A DNA stretch of 64,000 nt. Origin: Neocallimastix lanati (nom. inval.). Its lineage: Eukaryota; Neocallimastigomycota; Neocallimastigomycetes; Neocallimastigales; Neocallimastigaceae. How positions within the stretch are numbered: position 1 is the stretch's first letter; each line of letters starts with the position of its first letter. Below, piece by piece: positions 13,050 to 25,162 of the stretch. The notes under the pieces were generated by a model. It did no database searches and was not told the DNA's origin. It was given only the letters and a program-made list of their open reading frames with translations. The position numbers and the translations under genes are program-made. Where the stretch lies: contig JACVTC010000186.1 in NCBI GenBank assembly GCA_016946835.1, forward strand, positions 203,150-267,149, read 5' to 3'.

Positions 13050-13500
13050 TTTATTTTATTTTTATTTTTATTTTTATTTTTCTACCTTTTTTTTTTTTTT
13101 TTTTTTTTTTTTTATTTTTATACCTTTTATTTTATTTTTATTTATTTTTATTTTATTTTTATTTTTCTACATTTTTTTTTTATTTTTCTACTTTTTATTT
13201 TATTTTTATTATATTTTTATATTTATTTTTCTACATTTTTTTTTTATTTTTCTACTTTTTATTTTATTTTTATTATATTTTTATTTTTATTTTTCTATTT
13301 TTTTTTTTTTTTAATTTTTCTACTTTTTTATTTTTATTTTTCTACCTTTTTTTTTTTTTAATTTTTCTATTTTTTTATTTTTATTTTTCAACCTTTTTTT
13401 TTTTTTTTTTTTTTTTTAATTTTTCTATTTTTTTATTTTTATTTTACTACATTTTTATTTTTATTTTTATTTTTATTTTTATTTTGAGCCTAACTTCGAT
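13050..13500. repeat. T-rich degenerate tandem repeats
   Basis: Blocks of poly(T) separated by ATTTTTCTAC and ATTTTTATT motifs. There is no gene. It lies just past the 3' end of the broken PI-PLC-like gene. Confidence 0.85.
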
Positions 13501-13511
13501 AGTGTTACAAA

Positions 13512-16500
13512 TTATTGGCTACTTGGGAATACAGTACGGATCTCCCACTTTTGATCATTTTGAGCGTTGTTGCAAACATTCAATGTCAAGCGTGATTCAT
13601 TCGTATTTGAATTCATTCTTCCAAGACATTTGCTTGTTTCTAATAAAGAGATAATAGACTTTTTTGTTTTATCATACTTTATAATTGAAGATTGATCAAG
13701 CGTATCGCTCATAATAATAGTTCCTTGATCAATATTACTTACCCTAAGATACCAACCAGATTTTAATGACTTAAAAAAGCCATCTTGTGATTTAGGAATT
13801 TCCCACTTAGCTGCGTTGGAATTGACACAGTTACCAATAACTGGTCGGTAGGTAAGAGCACTACCTGATAATAAACATTTTTTTAATTCAGGGCTGTAAA
13901 TCCAAACATTTTGGATTTCAGCGTTAAATAAAGAAGCAGGATTCCTATCCCAAGCTGACCATATTTGGTCAGCAGTTTTTTCGCAAGGTTTTAGATACCC
14001 ACCATTAGCATTGGTAGGATCATTCTTTCTATCCCCTTTTCCCAAACATTCGTCCGGAGATAATGGTGATTTAATTAGCCCATCAGAAGTATATTGAAAA
14101 ATGGAATTGTTTGTGCAATTACCTACCTTTATCTTTCCTTCTCCACGTCTTGGAGATCCATGCACCATGTCGGGTTCATTTTAGGGTGAAAATAACCCTT
14201 TGGTGATGGATATACTATCCACTGAAAATTGTCATCGTCTAGGCAGTTTCTAATTAAGGGTTTTTTACCAAAGTTTTTTTGCGATGACAGGCATTCTTTA
14301 GTTTTAAAATTATAAAACCACTTTATCTCGGAATTGTCCGGCGTGGCAGATAGTCCGCACTTACCAAATTCACTTTGACAACCACTTCCACAGTAAGCGC
14401 TGGTCTTTCCACAGTATCCCTTGTAGCTGCAACATTCATCATTTGGGCATATTTGGTTGTTGAAATTAGCACCACACCTGTATCTAGGAATGGTAGGGTT
14501 AGGTGTTGGTGACGGAGTGGAAGAAGCGTTATTATTAATTATATGGCACCAATCATCATTCTCAATACCCCAAAAGCCGTTAGCATCAGTGAATTCTATA
14601 CTTTTATTTTCGGGAGAGCAGCATGGGTAGTCTTGGAATGGGCAATTGCGTGTGGTAGGAGTTGGTGTCTTCTGATAATTAGAAGTAGCTTTAGTTGTAG
14701 TTAGGGTAGATATGGAAGAATCCGGTTTAAACACTCCGAAATCTAAGTTAGGGTTGTTCCTAACGATTTCATCAATAGAATTAACAATTTTTCCATCCCA
14801 GCTCTCTATGTACCATTCAGACCATTCATCCTTATCTGTTCCAAAACTCATAGTTTTTCCACTTAAAGAACGATCTTCAGGATCTACATTGTTTTTGATA
14901 CATATATATTCGTTGTCTACTATTTTGAAATGGATATGGTGATTAATTTGTTCATCACCTTTGCTGCATTCAGTCATTCTTGCATTTTGGGAATTCATTG
15001 CGTATAAGCACTTGCCGGTGGCATCTAAAATAAGCTGATCGTTTTGATAGCTTCATATGCTATGATTACAATCACCCAATAAAAGCACAGTGTCGTCCGA
15101 ATGTAAGTTCGTTATTAAGCATTCTTGAGTTTTACGGTTCTTTATACGGATTCTAGAATCGTGTACTACCTCGCCAATGCCGCACCAATTACCATCCTCG
15201 AAGTCCCATTTATTTCCATCGTTATCAATATCAACCACTCCAGGATTCACGGAAGAACAACAAGGGTAGCCTATTGTCTCGAATGAGCATCTGGTATAGC
15301 CAAGACCACACAATTTACCATTTTCTATTCCCCAATTTCCAATACTATCGACGTATTCTACTTTAGTACTTGGATTGGAGCAGCATTTGTATCCACGTTT
15401 TACAAATTTCGTGGAACAGGTAAGATTTTCATATTCATTTGGTTGTAATATGGTTGGTTCTAGATTAAATTGACCTTCTAGACATTGTGATTCGTCCAAT
15501 CTAGAACATATCTTACCATTCCTAATTGTAAAATCTTCCCCTTTTGTTGTTTGACATGCATTCTTGCATGTACCATGAATTATTTGAATAATTCAAACAT
15601 TTTTCATCGTATACTGAAATTAAAGAGTAAAATTTACCTTTACCACTGATCCTAATACGCCATTGGTTCAAAGCGTTATTAATACATCGGTAGTCCGTTT
15701 TTATTAAATCACTACCTTGCTTGTTAATAATACGCTGGAGACAGGCTTGAGGTTCATCGGTATTCATGTTTCTTTTATCAAATAGCGTAACTAATCTAGA
15801 AAAAAGATATTTTATACCTTCCCCGAAGGAAGTGTCCCCATTATTTAAGTTTAATTTATAATTTAATAGTTTTAAATCTTTACTAAAATTGGATTCATAA
15901 ACACTACGTATAGAATCTGCACTTGGATAATCCATGATAATCCATTCATTATGAAATGATGTCGATAAGTCAGGAATAAGCAGAGTTAATTCATTATTTA
16001 CATAATTTGCAGAGGCTTCTATATTTGAATCAAAAAGTGTATCTGTAATATAAGACAATTTTGGAGGTGATGCTCTAGCCACGTTCATAAAGTTAAATGT
16101 GTGCACTGTCAAATTTTTTGGATCGTTAAAAGATAGATGAGTCGTATTTTTTGCAATGTCACCTTTAAACATCTCATACACAATAGCCTATTTTTCTTCT
16201 TTTTTAAGATTATAATCATCTTGAAAACGTGTATTACCAATTATTTTTGGATAGCATTCCCATTCTTCATAACGGAATTTTGAACAGTCTCCCGTGCTTT
16301 CAGGTTTTCTATAAATAGCAAGAGATTTACCCTTTTCATCATTTTCGGTTTGTCCATAATAATAATTATCTCGACTAAATAGAACTATTTTGCCTCTCAC
16401 TTCATCAAGAGTAGGCATTTCTTCTTTGTTAAGACAATGTTCGTCATTTTTATTAAACAAATGAAAAAAATCTTTAACTTGTGTTTTTTTCTCATTTGAA

Positions 16501-17074
16501 GGATTAGTAATTTTATTTGTATTATTTACTGTTATATCTATAAGTTGTTGAAAAGGATTTGAGCCTTTTGCAATATTTTCTTGATTTAAATGAATAATAA
16601 TACATTCTTCTTTGTGTTCATTTAAAAATTTAATACAATCATCTATAACATCTCTGAGTAAAGTATTCGATTTTTCCTATTATCTACACATGGAATAATC
16701 TCATGTATAAGATAAAGTTCTTTAGTTAAGTTATTTTTTTCATCTAATCCAAGGCGTACATCCAGGTATCTAATTCCATTTAATAATTGATCTTCGATAT
16801 TTAAATTCTGGGTCTGTGCAAATATGGATTGAATTTTATTTATTCCCCAAAACAATGGCGACAAATAAAATTCTAGAGCCTTATGATTTGTTGTTTTTCC
16901 AATATCATAGGTACCACTATCGTGAGTACCTGGTATATTGATTTGATTTAATTTTAAGTTGCCTTCAACGCAGCTCATCCAATCAGCCGCAGACGGTGCA
17001 GAAGAGCATGTCGCCTTTACTTGACTCGTTAATGCAATAATGCAATTAATAATTACTCCAAATATTAATTTCAT
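13512..17074 (-). pseudogene. Broken secreted PI-PLC-X-like protein with ricin repeats, fungal dockerins and CBM18
   Basis: Read across its breaks, the minus-strand gene would code for about 1,185 residues. Order: a signal peptide at 17074; a PI-PLC-X-like catalytic domain (IPGTHDSGTY near residue 50, YLDVRL, LIHEIIPC, GKIVLFSR); a first ricin-type region; two tandem fungal dockerins (GYKCCS...WGIENG and GYPCCS...NWCGI, about 15150-15410); another ricin-like stretch; a third dockerin (about 14540-14660); a Thr/Pro linker; a complete eight-Cys CBM18 (about 14355-14480); and further ricin-type repeats to the end. Dockerins are known to attach enzymes to the anaerobic-fungal cellulosome. Five lesions are visible: frame changes near 16671-16675 (at a T5 run), near 15560 and near 14145, an in-frame TAG at 16188-16190 and an in-frame TGA at 15053-15055 at a place where a Trp is usual. 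Sequence on both sides of every lesion matches the family, so decay or assembly error is more likely than introns. Confidence 0.8.
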
Positions 17075-18192
17075 AATTATTTAATTTTAATAATTTTTTC
17101 ATAAAATATATATTTATAAATCAGTTTATAATCTATTTATAATATGCTTTATGAAGGTAAGGCTAAAATAATTATAAATAAATAAATAAATATATAAAGT
17201 AAAATATTTTATAATATAATAAAATTTAAGTTAATTAAATTCATTTACACTTTTTATTTTTATTTATTATAAATTAAAAATGAATTTAATTTATTTACTT
17301 AACATAATATCTATTAAAAACTTTATTATCTCAAAATTAATTATACATAAATTCAACTTACTTTTTTATTTAAAATTATATTTATTTTCTGGTTTATTTT
17401 TTTAGACAATAATTCTTAAAGTGAATATAATTCATTATTTAAATATTAAAAAGTAAAGATATAAAAAAAAAAAAATTTTAAAATAAAATTTTATTAATAA
17501 TTTTTATACTAATAAAATAAATTATTTATATTCCTAAATATATATATATATATAAATAATAGATAATTATCTTTGTTTACTTTCTAATTGTTTAACTTAG
17601 AAAATTTTTGATACAAAATTTACGCCACAATACGTAGCGGAAGAAGCCACGAAAATTTTAATCAAAAAATAAAAAAAAAAAAAAAAAAATTTTTCGGCTT
17701 CAAAATAAAATTTTGATCAAAAATTTAAAAATTTAAATTTTTTAAAATTTCGCATATCCGAAATTTAATTTATTAATAATTTAATTATAAATCATTATTT
17801 AATTTAAAAATTTTAAATTTTTGGTAGTACCGATTTTTAATTAATAAAAATTTTGTACTTTACCAAATAAAATTCGCTTTTGCTTAATAGGTAGTCATTT
17901 TTTATACAAATTTATATTTGTAGTGACTCGGGAAGCGAAAGAAAAAATTTTTAAAATAATTATTTATTTAAATTATTAATTTTTATACATTTATTTTAAA
18001 AAAAAAAAAAAAATTTATTTTTTTTTTTTATTTTTATTTATTGTATTTTATTATTTAAAAAAAAAAAAAAATTAAGTGGACGATCATATCAACTAAATAA
18101 ATTTAAGTAAGTGAACAAATTATAATCTTTTAAATAAACTAAAAGTGAGTGAATACATTTCTTATTACTAGATAAATTATTAAGAAAAGTAA
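17075..18192. other. AT-rich intergenic DNA between the PLC relic and element a
   Basis: Mostly A/T homopolymers. No LTR matching the 3' side of element a (23861-24442) was found here. The motif AAATTTACGCCACAA (17616-17630), preceded by TTTACTTTCTAATT, recurs at 58941-58973. The leader before the first ATG of element a starts to rise in complexity at about 18070. Confidence 0.55.
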
Positions 18193-20364
18193 ATGGATAA
18201 AAAGAATAAGAGTAATAAAGTGCCCGAAAACACAAGAAAAACCACAAGGAGTGGTTCTTTGAAGAGTTCGGTGGGCAGCGTGACTGCAGAGAGTAGCCCT
18301 ACGCCTGTAGAAGCACCTCCATCTCGACGCCAAAATACAGGAGACAAGAAAATGACTAGTACTCCTGAGAAACCAGCTGCTTCTAAACCTAAACCAGCTG
18401 CGGCGCCTGAGAAGAGTCAACCTGAGGCTAGTAAACCTGAAGCCAGTAGGCCAGGAACTAACCAAGGAGAAAGTTCAAGCAAAAATGTTAATGCTGGAGC
18501 GATGGACTTTGCTGCTTTGCTGAGTAAGCAGATGGAGGACTTTAAGAACATGATAATAAGCACTCAGCAACAGACGGCTGCGATGATAGAACAGATGCAA
18601 AACCAAAGTGAAATGAGATTCGCTAAAATTGAAGCCGAACTAAGCAACTTTATCCCCGCTGTGGATCAACGATTTGGAGAGGTTGAGAGGCGTGTGAAAG
18701 AAGAGGAGTCTAGTAGCCAAGCTAGTGTGCTAGAGCTTCAAAAGGTACAAGCATATCTAAGTCAGCAACTTGCTGAAAGTAAAGATAAAGAGGCCGCTGT
18801 TAAAGCTGAAATCAAAAAGATTGAAACCTATCTGGATGCGGACCAGATAAAAGGAAAACAAATACAACAAGACCTAGAGGATAAGGGTCAAAAATTGTTC
18901 AAGATTGAGGAGTTCTTGGATGCGAACCAAGAAAGGGATAAGGTACACTTGAATGAGCTCGAAGAAAAAATCGAGAAGCTAATGGCCATTAACCAGGTAC
19001 AGCAACAGGAGATCGAACGACTGGGTAAGCTGGCTTTGGATGCTCAGAATAAGGAGCAGGCATCGACGAGCAAACCTTTCCCACTACACATAGATACTAA
19101 AGAAGCAAGATACGGTAGTTATCACCACTTCACGCCGCCTATAATGACCAGAAGTGCGATGGAAGATGTGGTTATGACCGACGCGTACCCTGTGGAGTAC
19201 GAACGAGACATCCCAATGTTCAATGGTGAAACTGGGGATGTAGAATCATTTATTGACAGGTTAAAAAGGTACTTTGGCAGACACCAGAAGTATTACCAAA
19301 GCGAGCCCACGGCTATGTTGTACTTTATTGAGGACCACTTACAAGGAACTGCTAAGAAGTGGTACCAAATGGACGAAGTATTCAAACAACGAGATGACCC
19401 ACAACCTCAAAGGTTGATGGATAGATTGCTGAAGGAATTTAAAAGCGAAAGAACATTGGAAGAAGTTAAAACAGCAATGCTTAAACTTAGGCACGATTGG
19501 GGTAAAGCCTATGAATACCTATCAGAATTCAATAGGTTAAGTAGAATACTTCAGCTCACAGATGAAACCAAAAGACTACTACTCGTACAACAAGTTAGAC
19601 CATCGGTTCGTGAAGCCTTTTATGATCTACCTGCAGAAAAGCAAACCTTAGAAGATTACGTGACTTGTCTAAGGAGATGCGACACATTCCCCGCGGATTA
19701 CAAAGACGATTACCTAGAAAGATACGAATACAACCGCGAGAGGAAGATAGCCATCATGGCCCTACTTGGAATGATGGACCCGCGAAGACCCTCCAAGGAT
19801 ATTGAAGCCAAAAGAAGGAGGAACAGCGATAATCGCCGAGGCGATAAAAGAGATTTCAGTAGGAAAGAGCCTACTAAGCAAAACAATTACGATAAAAACA
19901 AGAAGGATGGATATAACCACAATAGTGGTAAAGATTTCAGTACGAGACCAAGCGAAAAACAAAATTACTATAAAGACTCACGTACCAGCAGTAATAATCC
20001 AATTCCCAAGACAGCACTTCTAATGCAAGCTGGGTCTGAGTGCGAAGAATTTGTGCCTGAGGCCAAGATAAGTAATCTTCGTACCAAAGAGGGGCTCCAA
20101 GATTTAAATGTGCTGTACGATACTGGATCACAGATCAACATGATCCATCCGCAGTTAGCCAAGGAGATGGGACTCAAGACAGAAGACCGTCCCTTAACGT
20201 TCACTACTGCCGCTGGTAAAGTGCTGATACCACAGGTTACGGAAGAGTTCAAGATTAAGATTAAGCTGGTCGAAGAGCGTACTGGTAAAGTCAAATGGTA
20301 TGACTTTAATACAAGATGCAGGCTAGCCGAGAACGATCATTCTGGGATCAAGATTCATGGATAG
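18193..20364 (+). CDS. gag: Element a Gag with start of protease
   Basis: 723 codons. Residues 1-100 are basic and Ser/Pro-rich. Residues 110-290 form a heptad-like coiled coil rich in Glu, Lys and Gln, with a partly repeated block (ETYLDADQ and EEFLDANQ). A retrotransposon Gag-type domain follows at about 340-520, then a basic Arg/Asn/Lys tail with no CCHC zinc knuckle. The aspartic protease starts near residue 640 with the motif LYDTGS. The frame closes at TAG 20362-20364, exactly where the pol frame offers an ATG (20357), giving an 8-base overlap. Because this lies inside the protease, upstream of its second conserved motif, I favour an inactivating single-base change over a programmed frameshift. 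Confidence 0.8.
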   Translation: MDKKNKSNKVPENTRKTTRSGSLKSSVGSVTAESSPTPVEAPPSRRQNTGDKKMTSTPEKPAASKPKPAAAPEKSQPEASKPEASRPGTNQGESSSKNVNAGAMDFAALLSKQMEDFKNMIISTQQQTAAMIEQMQNQSEMRFAKIEAELSNFIPAVDQRFGEVERRVKEEESSSQASVLELQKVQAYLSQQLAESKDKEAAVKAEIKKIETYLDADQIKGKQIQQDLEDKGQKLFKIEEFLDANQERDKVHLNELEEKIEKLMAINQVQQQEIERLGKLALDAQNKEQASTSKPFPLHIDTKEARYGSYHHFTPPIMTRSAMEDVVMTDAYPVEYERDIPMFNGETGDVESFIDRLKRYFGRHQKYYQSEPTAMLYFIEDHLQGTAKKWYQMDEVFKQRDDPQPQRLMDRLLKEFKSERTLEEVKTAMLKLRHDWGKAYEYLSEFNRLSRILQLTDETKRLLLVQQVRPSVREAFYDLPAEKQTLEDYVTCLRRCDTFPADYKDDYLERYEYNRERKIAIMALLGMMDPRRPSKDIEAKRRRNSDNRRGDKRDFSRKEPTKQNNYDKNKKDGYNHNSGKDFSTRPSEKQNYYKDSRTSSNNPIPKTALLMQAGSECEEFVPEAKISNLRTKEGLQDLNVLYDTGSQINMIHPQLAKEMGLKTEDRPLTFTTAAGKVLIPQVTEEFKIKIKLVEERTGKVKWYDFNTRCRLAENDHSGIKIHG

Positions 20365-23300
20365 ACACTTAATCTATAGAAAGATTGACGTCCATGATCA
20401 ACAGCCTAAGGTATATAAAATAGATGGAGAAAGACCAGGGCTACCAGATGTAGACTCACCAGAAGAGTGTGCAGGTGAAAGTATCTACATGGTGCAACTC
20501 CCAGAAGAAAGAGAAGAAGCTGTGCAAAAGGAGATTCAACCTACAGCGAGAATTACCAAAATTATAAATCAGGTTATTGATAACCAGAAGTTGAAGGACA
20601 CGGTGTATGAATTAACGAGGCAATATTACCGTGATAGAGGAATTGAGTATACGATGGATTACTACGATTATTTAGTGGATTACGATAAATGGGCAGATTG
20701 GTTCAAGGTACAAAAGACTAAAAATCTAAAGGAGAGCGAAATTAATAAAAACCCTACGGAAAGTAGTGCACAAAAAGATAGCCAGACAAAAGATCATCTA
20801 GCCATGATCACGCAAGAGGATTCGGTGGCGGAAACAATCAGAAAAGTGAGACTTGAGAAACTGTTGTCAATAGGCGAAATTATAGATAAGTATTATGGAG
20901 ACTTAACGGAAGCATTCAATGAAGAAATCGCTGAGACATTACCAGAGCACAGGTGTTATGATTGCAAAATAGAACTAGAGCCTGATGCACCACTTTATAA
21001 AGGAGCTATCTACCCAACGAGTCCTAAAGAAGAGAAAGCACTTAAAGAATATATTGATGAAAATTTAGCTAAGGGGTTTATAAGAAGGTCAGAATCTCCG
21101 GCGGGTTACCCTGTTTTGTTCGTGCCGAAGAAATCAGGTGAGCTTCGACTTTGCATGGATTATCGCAAACTGAACCAATGGACTAAACGCAACGCCTATC
21201 CGATCCCAAGAATTAGTGCAGTGTTCGAAGCTATGAAAGGAGCAGTTGTGTTCTCCAAGTTCGACCTAAAATCTGCCTATAACTTGGTACGAATTCGAGA
21301 AGGTGATGAGTACAAGACAGCCTTCAACACCAAGTTTGGACACTTTGAACATTTGGTAATGCCTTTTGGGCTAACCAATGCATCAGCAGTGTTCCAAAGC
21401 TTCGTGAATGATGTCTTCAGCGAGGATATCGGGAAGTACTGTCAAGTCTACCTAGATGACATCGTCGTATATTCCAAAACTTTGGAGGAACATGTAGAGC
21501 ATGTTCGAACGATTTTAAAGAAGCTAATACAACATAAACTCGTAGCTAAGATGTCCAAATGTGAGCTACATAAGTTAAAGATCTCATTTTTAGGCCATGT
21601 GGTCAGCAAGGATGGTGTAGAGACTGACCCAGAAAAGATTAAGGCTGTGACAGAATGGCCACAACCAGAAAATATCAAGCAGATGCAAAGCTTCTTAGGC
21701 TTTTGCAATTATTACAGGAATTTTATTAAGAATTTCTCTGAAATAGCCAAACCGTTATTCAAAATGACCTCAAAGAAAGAAAAATTTGAATGGAGCGAAG
21801 AAGGATTGGCCGCGTTTCACAAATTAAAGGAAATGCTTACCTCTCCGCCAGTACTAGCTTACCCTGACCACGAGAAACAGTTCTTCGTTGAATGTGATGC
21901 TAGTAATTACGCGATAGGAGGTGTGCTGTCACAGAAAGGAGACGATGGTACCCTTCATCCTATATATTATTATTCTAAGACACTTAGTAAGGCTGAAGTA
22001 AATTATTCGATTACAGAGAAAGAACTATTAGCCATTAAGACTGCTTTTACAGAATGGCGACACTTGCTTCAAGGTGCGAAGCATAAGATTATTGTTTATA
22101 GTGACCACAGAAATCTGTTGTTCGCTACCAAACCACAATTACTGACTCCTAGGCAAATTAGATGGCAAGAACTATTCGCCACATACTGGTTTGAAATAGT
22201 TTACAGACCTGGGAAGAAAAATGGTTAAGCTGACGCCCTCTCAAGAGTTGAAACAGAGAAAACTGAGGGTAAAGAATTTGATAAAGATAGTCTATTAAAA
22301 CCCGATCAATTAGTAGGATTTGATGACGTAGATGGAGAAGCTAGTTATCTAGCCTTAGCTACCAATTTCGTGGATGATATCAAGCAGGCCTACCGACAGG
22401 ACAAAACGGCCCAAGAGATTATGAAAGATCTAGCAGAAGATGCCAGAAATAATTATAACAAGAAGCATTGGCTAGAAGTAGATGGCCTTCTGGTTAGAAA
22501 GGAAAACCCCGAACAAATTTACGTGCCCACAACGTTCAGGAAAACAATTATTCAATTAAACCATGACTCAGAGTACGCAGGACACTTAGGAATTGATAAG
22601 ACTTCGGACCTAGTATCTAGGAATTTCTACTGGCCGAAGATGAGGAAGGATATATCAGGCTACGTGAAAGCTTGTAGAACCTGCGCTACTGAGAAGGATG
22701 ATCGCCATAAAGAATATGGTACTGCGGTAAGAGTTCCGGTCGCAGAATTACCCTGGCAAGAGGTACAATTGGATTTTATAATTGATCTGCCAGTGAAGAG
22801 TAGAGTAAGGACCAATAGTGGTTATGTTTGGGAAACGAAAAGAGCAGGTTGTATCCTAGTATGCTGCGATAAATTAACCAAGATGATACACCTGATAGGA
22901 TTTAAACATGTGCCCAACGCTAACGAGACTGCTGACGCATTCCTAAAGGAGATTTACAGGCTGCATGGATTCCCTAAGGTAGTTACAACTGATAGAGGAG
23001 TTCAGTTCACCAGTCAGGTATGGAAGGAGCTACTAGAGTTCTTCGGGACCGAAGTAAACCATGCTACCACTAGTCACTACGAGACAGTAGGCCAAGTGGA
23101 AAGGAACAATGCCTACGTAGAGACTTATTTACGGTGCTTTGTGGGAACTTACGATGATGAAAGTTGGATGGACTACTTGTTCTTAGCAGAGTTTTGCTAT
23201 AACGACGCAATCCACGCTTCTACCCAACAATCTCCTTTCCTCACCTTATATAACCACCAGGTACACAACTCCCCTAAGACAGCCGATTTAGTACACTCGT

Positions 23301-23860
23301 TAGGCGAAGCTAAAATGATCGATAGCTTTGCTCACAACTTGGGAAACCTAAAGCACATCCTAGAAATCGCCCAAACAAGATACCTGGATAATATGGATAG
23401 GACCCGTACAGATAATTACCCTAGGTACAGGTTGTTAGATAAAGTATGGCTAAAGAAACCTGAAAATTATGACGCGTTGCCATTCTACAAACTTACAACA
23501 AGAAAATTCGGACCATTCAAGGTAGTTGGTGTCGACGAAGAAAAGAAGAATTATAGATTAGATATAAGTCGTTCACCTTTCCCAAATATGTACCCAGTGT
23601 TCCATGTGAGTGAATTGGAACCATTCTACAAATTACCTAAAACATTAGTGCCGGCTCCTGCAGGAAACCAAAAGATAATTCATATCCTTGGATCAAGGAA
23701 ACACCAAGGACTTTATCAATACCTGGTTGCGTATCAGAATGATAAACTAGAGTGGGTCAACGCCGACGTGATCGACGACAATCCTCACTACGCAGAATTG
23801 CTGGAGGATTACCAAGATTTTAGTTATAGCCAGTTCATCGCTAGCGTTGTCAACCATTAG
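20357..23860 (+). pseudogene. pol: Element a Pol (RT, RNase H, integrase) with one stop codon
   Basis: One reading frame runs from 20357 to 23860, interrupted only by TAA at 22226-22228 in the linker just before the conserved ADALSR. RT shows LCMDYRKLN and the catalytic YLDD (about 21449). RNase H shows ECDAS, TEKELLA and YSDHR. The integrase has the H-x-H...C-x2-C zinc domain (about 22560-22690) and the D,D,E triad (QLDFI, TTDRG, and the Glu of GQVERN). GPF is present near 23510. The C-terminus (YQYLVAYQNDKLEWV) is reminiscent of a chromodomain but divergent. An ATG at 22370 opens a 496-residue integrase frame, but the coding sequence clearly begins before it. Confidence 0.82.
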
Positions 23861-24442
23861 TAGCTTGCTCATTGGGAGAGGCCTTGTAACAGATACATGG
23901 TAACTTCAAGCCTATCCAATGATAGTTCTTTGGTTACGTAACGTATCTCTAAACAGCTAGCAATTTCGGCTAATCAAATAAAATCTTTTATTACTTTCGT
24001 ACATTAAATTTTATTATTTTATAAATAATTATATAGTTAAATACTTATTTAAATATATTTTATTTAATGATTAGTAAACTAAGTTAAATTAAATTATTTA
24101 CCAATCATAATATTATTGACATGTATAAATAATAATTGAACTTGTAACTGTAACGCACTAGCGTTACTATTAACGAAAATTGTTATTATAAATATTAATA
24201 TTGATAAATAAAAATATAATTATTAAATAAAAAATATTACTCAGTGTAAGCCCAGTAACTGATAACAAATAGAGATATAAAGTACTGCGCTATACTCTAG
24301 TGTAATAAGAAATAATAATTATAGAATTAATTAATTTAGTGTTTATTATTAACAACTCGAATAGAGAGGTGTTAAGTTATCTTAGCCTTTAGATTTAATT
24401 ATTATTCGTTATTTTAGTTAATAATAAACTTACCTTTTACAA
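23861..24442. other. Intergenic DNA between elements a and b
   Basis: The first 130 bases after the element a stop keep the higher GC of that element and may be its 3' untranslated region; the rest is AT-rich. ACAA at 24439-24442 is the left target-site duplication of element b. Confidence 0.55.
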
Positions 24443-25122
24443 TGTTCGGTTATATAAGAAATAAAAGGATTACAATAAATACACTTTATTTTGATATTTT
24501 TTTTTTTTTTTTTTTTATGTTTATTTGTTTATGTGTTTATTTGTTTATATTTTTTTTTTAACTAATAAGTAAATTAATTATTACAATTATTTATTAAACA
24601 ATAAATTTTTTTTTTTTTTTATTTTTATATAACTAAATAAAACTATTTATTAAATTATGCACTAAACTAAATAAATTACTTAATAATATTAACTAAACTA
24701 TTATAACTAAAAATTTAATTAAATAACTAACTATCAAAACTAAACTATTTAAAACTAAACAAACTAAACTATTTTAAAACTAAACTATTTTAAACTAAAT
24801 TTTTTTTTTTTTTTTTTTTTATTATTAATTTTATTTTTATTATTTTAATTTTGTTAGTAATCTTATTATAATCTAAGGAAAGATTCTGCTTTTTTTTTTT
24901 TTGAGTAGACATAGGTCTATTTATACTTTTTCAATTTTATTTTTAATTGTAAAGCCTCAAAAAAAAAAGAGTTTGAATTAAAATTAGGATTTTTGAAATT
25001 GATTTTAATAATTATTCAATATATTTTATATTTATTAAGAGTATAATTGAATAAATATGATAAAATCTTTTCGAAAACGTTAGAAAGTCATTACTAATAA
25101 TTTTAAATTTTATTAGTAAAAA

Positions 25123-25162
<40 letters not shown>

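Larger units (their letters stand above)
8656..13050. repeat. Tandem segmental duplication, unit 2
   Basis: Second copy of the duplicated unit, in the same orientation as unit 1 (3142-8655). Offsets between matching points are 5.26-5.5 kb and vary because of microsatellite length differences. It ends in the 19-bp minisatellite at 12390-12970. Confidence 0.85.
18193..23860 (+). mobile_element. Element a: Ty3/gypsy-type retrotransposon coding region, LTRs not found
   Basis: Gag, protease, RT, RNase H and integrase occur in the Ty3/gypsy order on the plus strand. I compared 17590-18190 with 23861-24442 by eye and found no paired direct repeats, so either the LTRs are lost or the element is truncated. 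Its base composition is much less AT-rich than all neighbouring DNA and the other three elements, which suggests a different source or a recent arrival. There are two breaks: a frame change inside the protease region (about 20340-20364) and an in-frame TAA at 22226-22228. Confidence 0.85.

Noticed and set aside
13512-17074. Alternative genetic code (TGA read as Trp) in the PLC gene
   Set aside because: The gene also has an in-frame TAG and three frame changes, and neighbouring genes end at standard stops including TGA-free frames. Decay is simpler.
13512-17074. Introns explaining the broken PLC frames
   Set aside because: Coding similarity continues right up to both sides of each break with no room for an intron and no GT/AG pair.
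20341-20364. Programmed frameshift in element a
   Set aside because: The frame change falls inside the protease, not at a domain boundary, and pol has another stop. A chance mutation fits better, though not proven.
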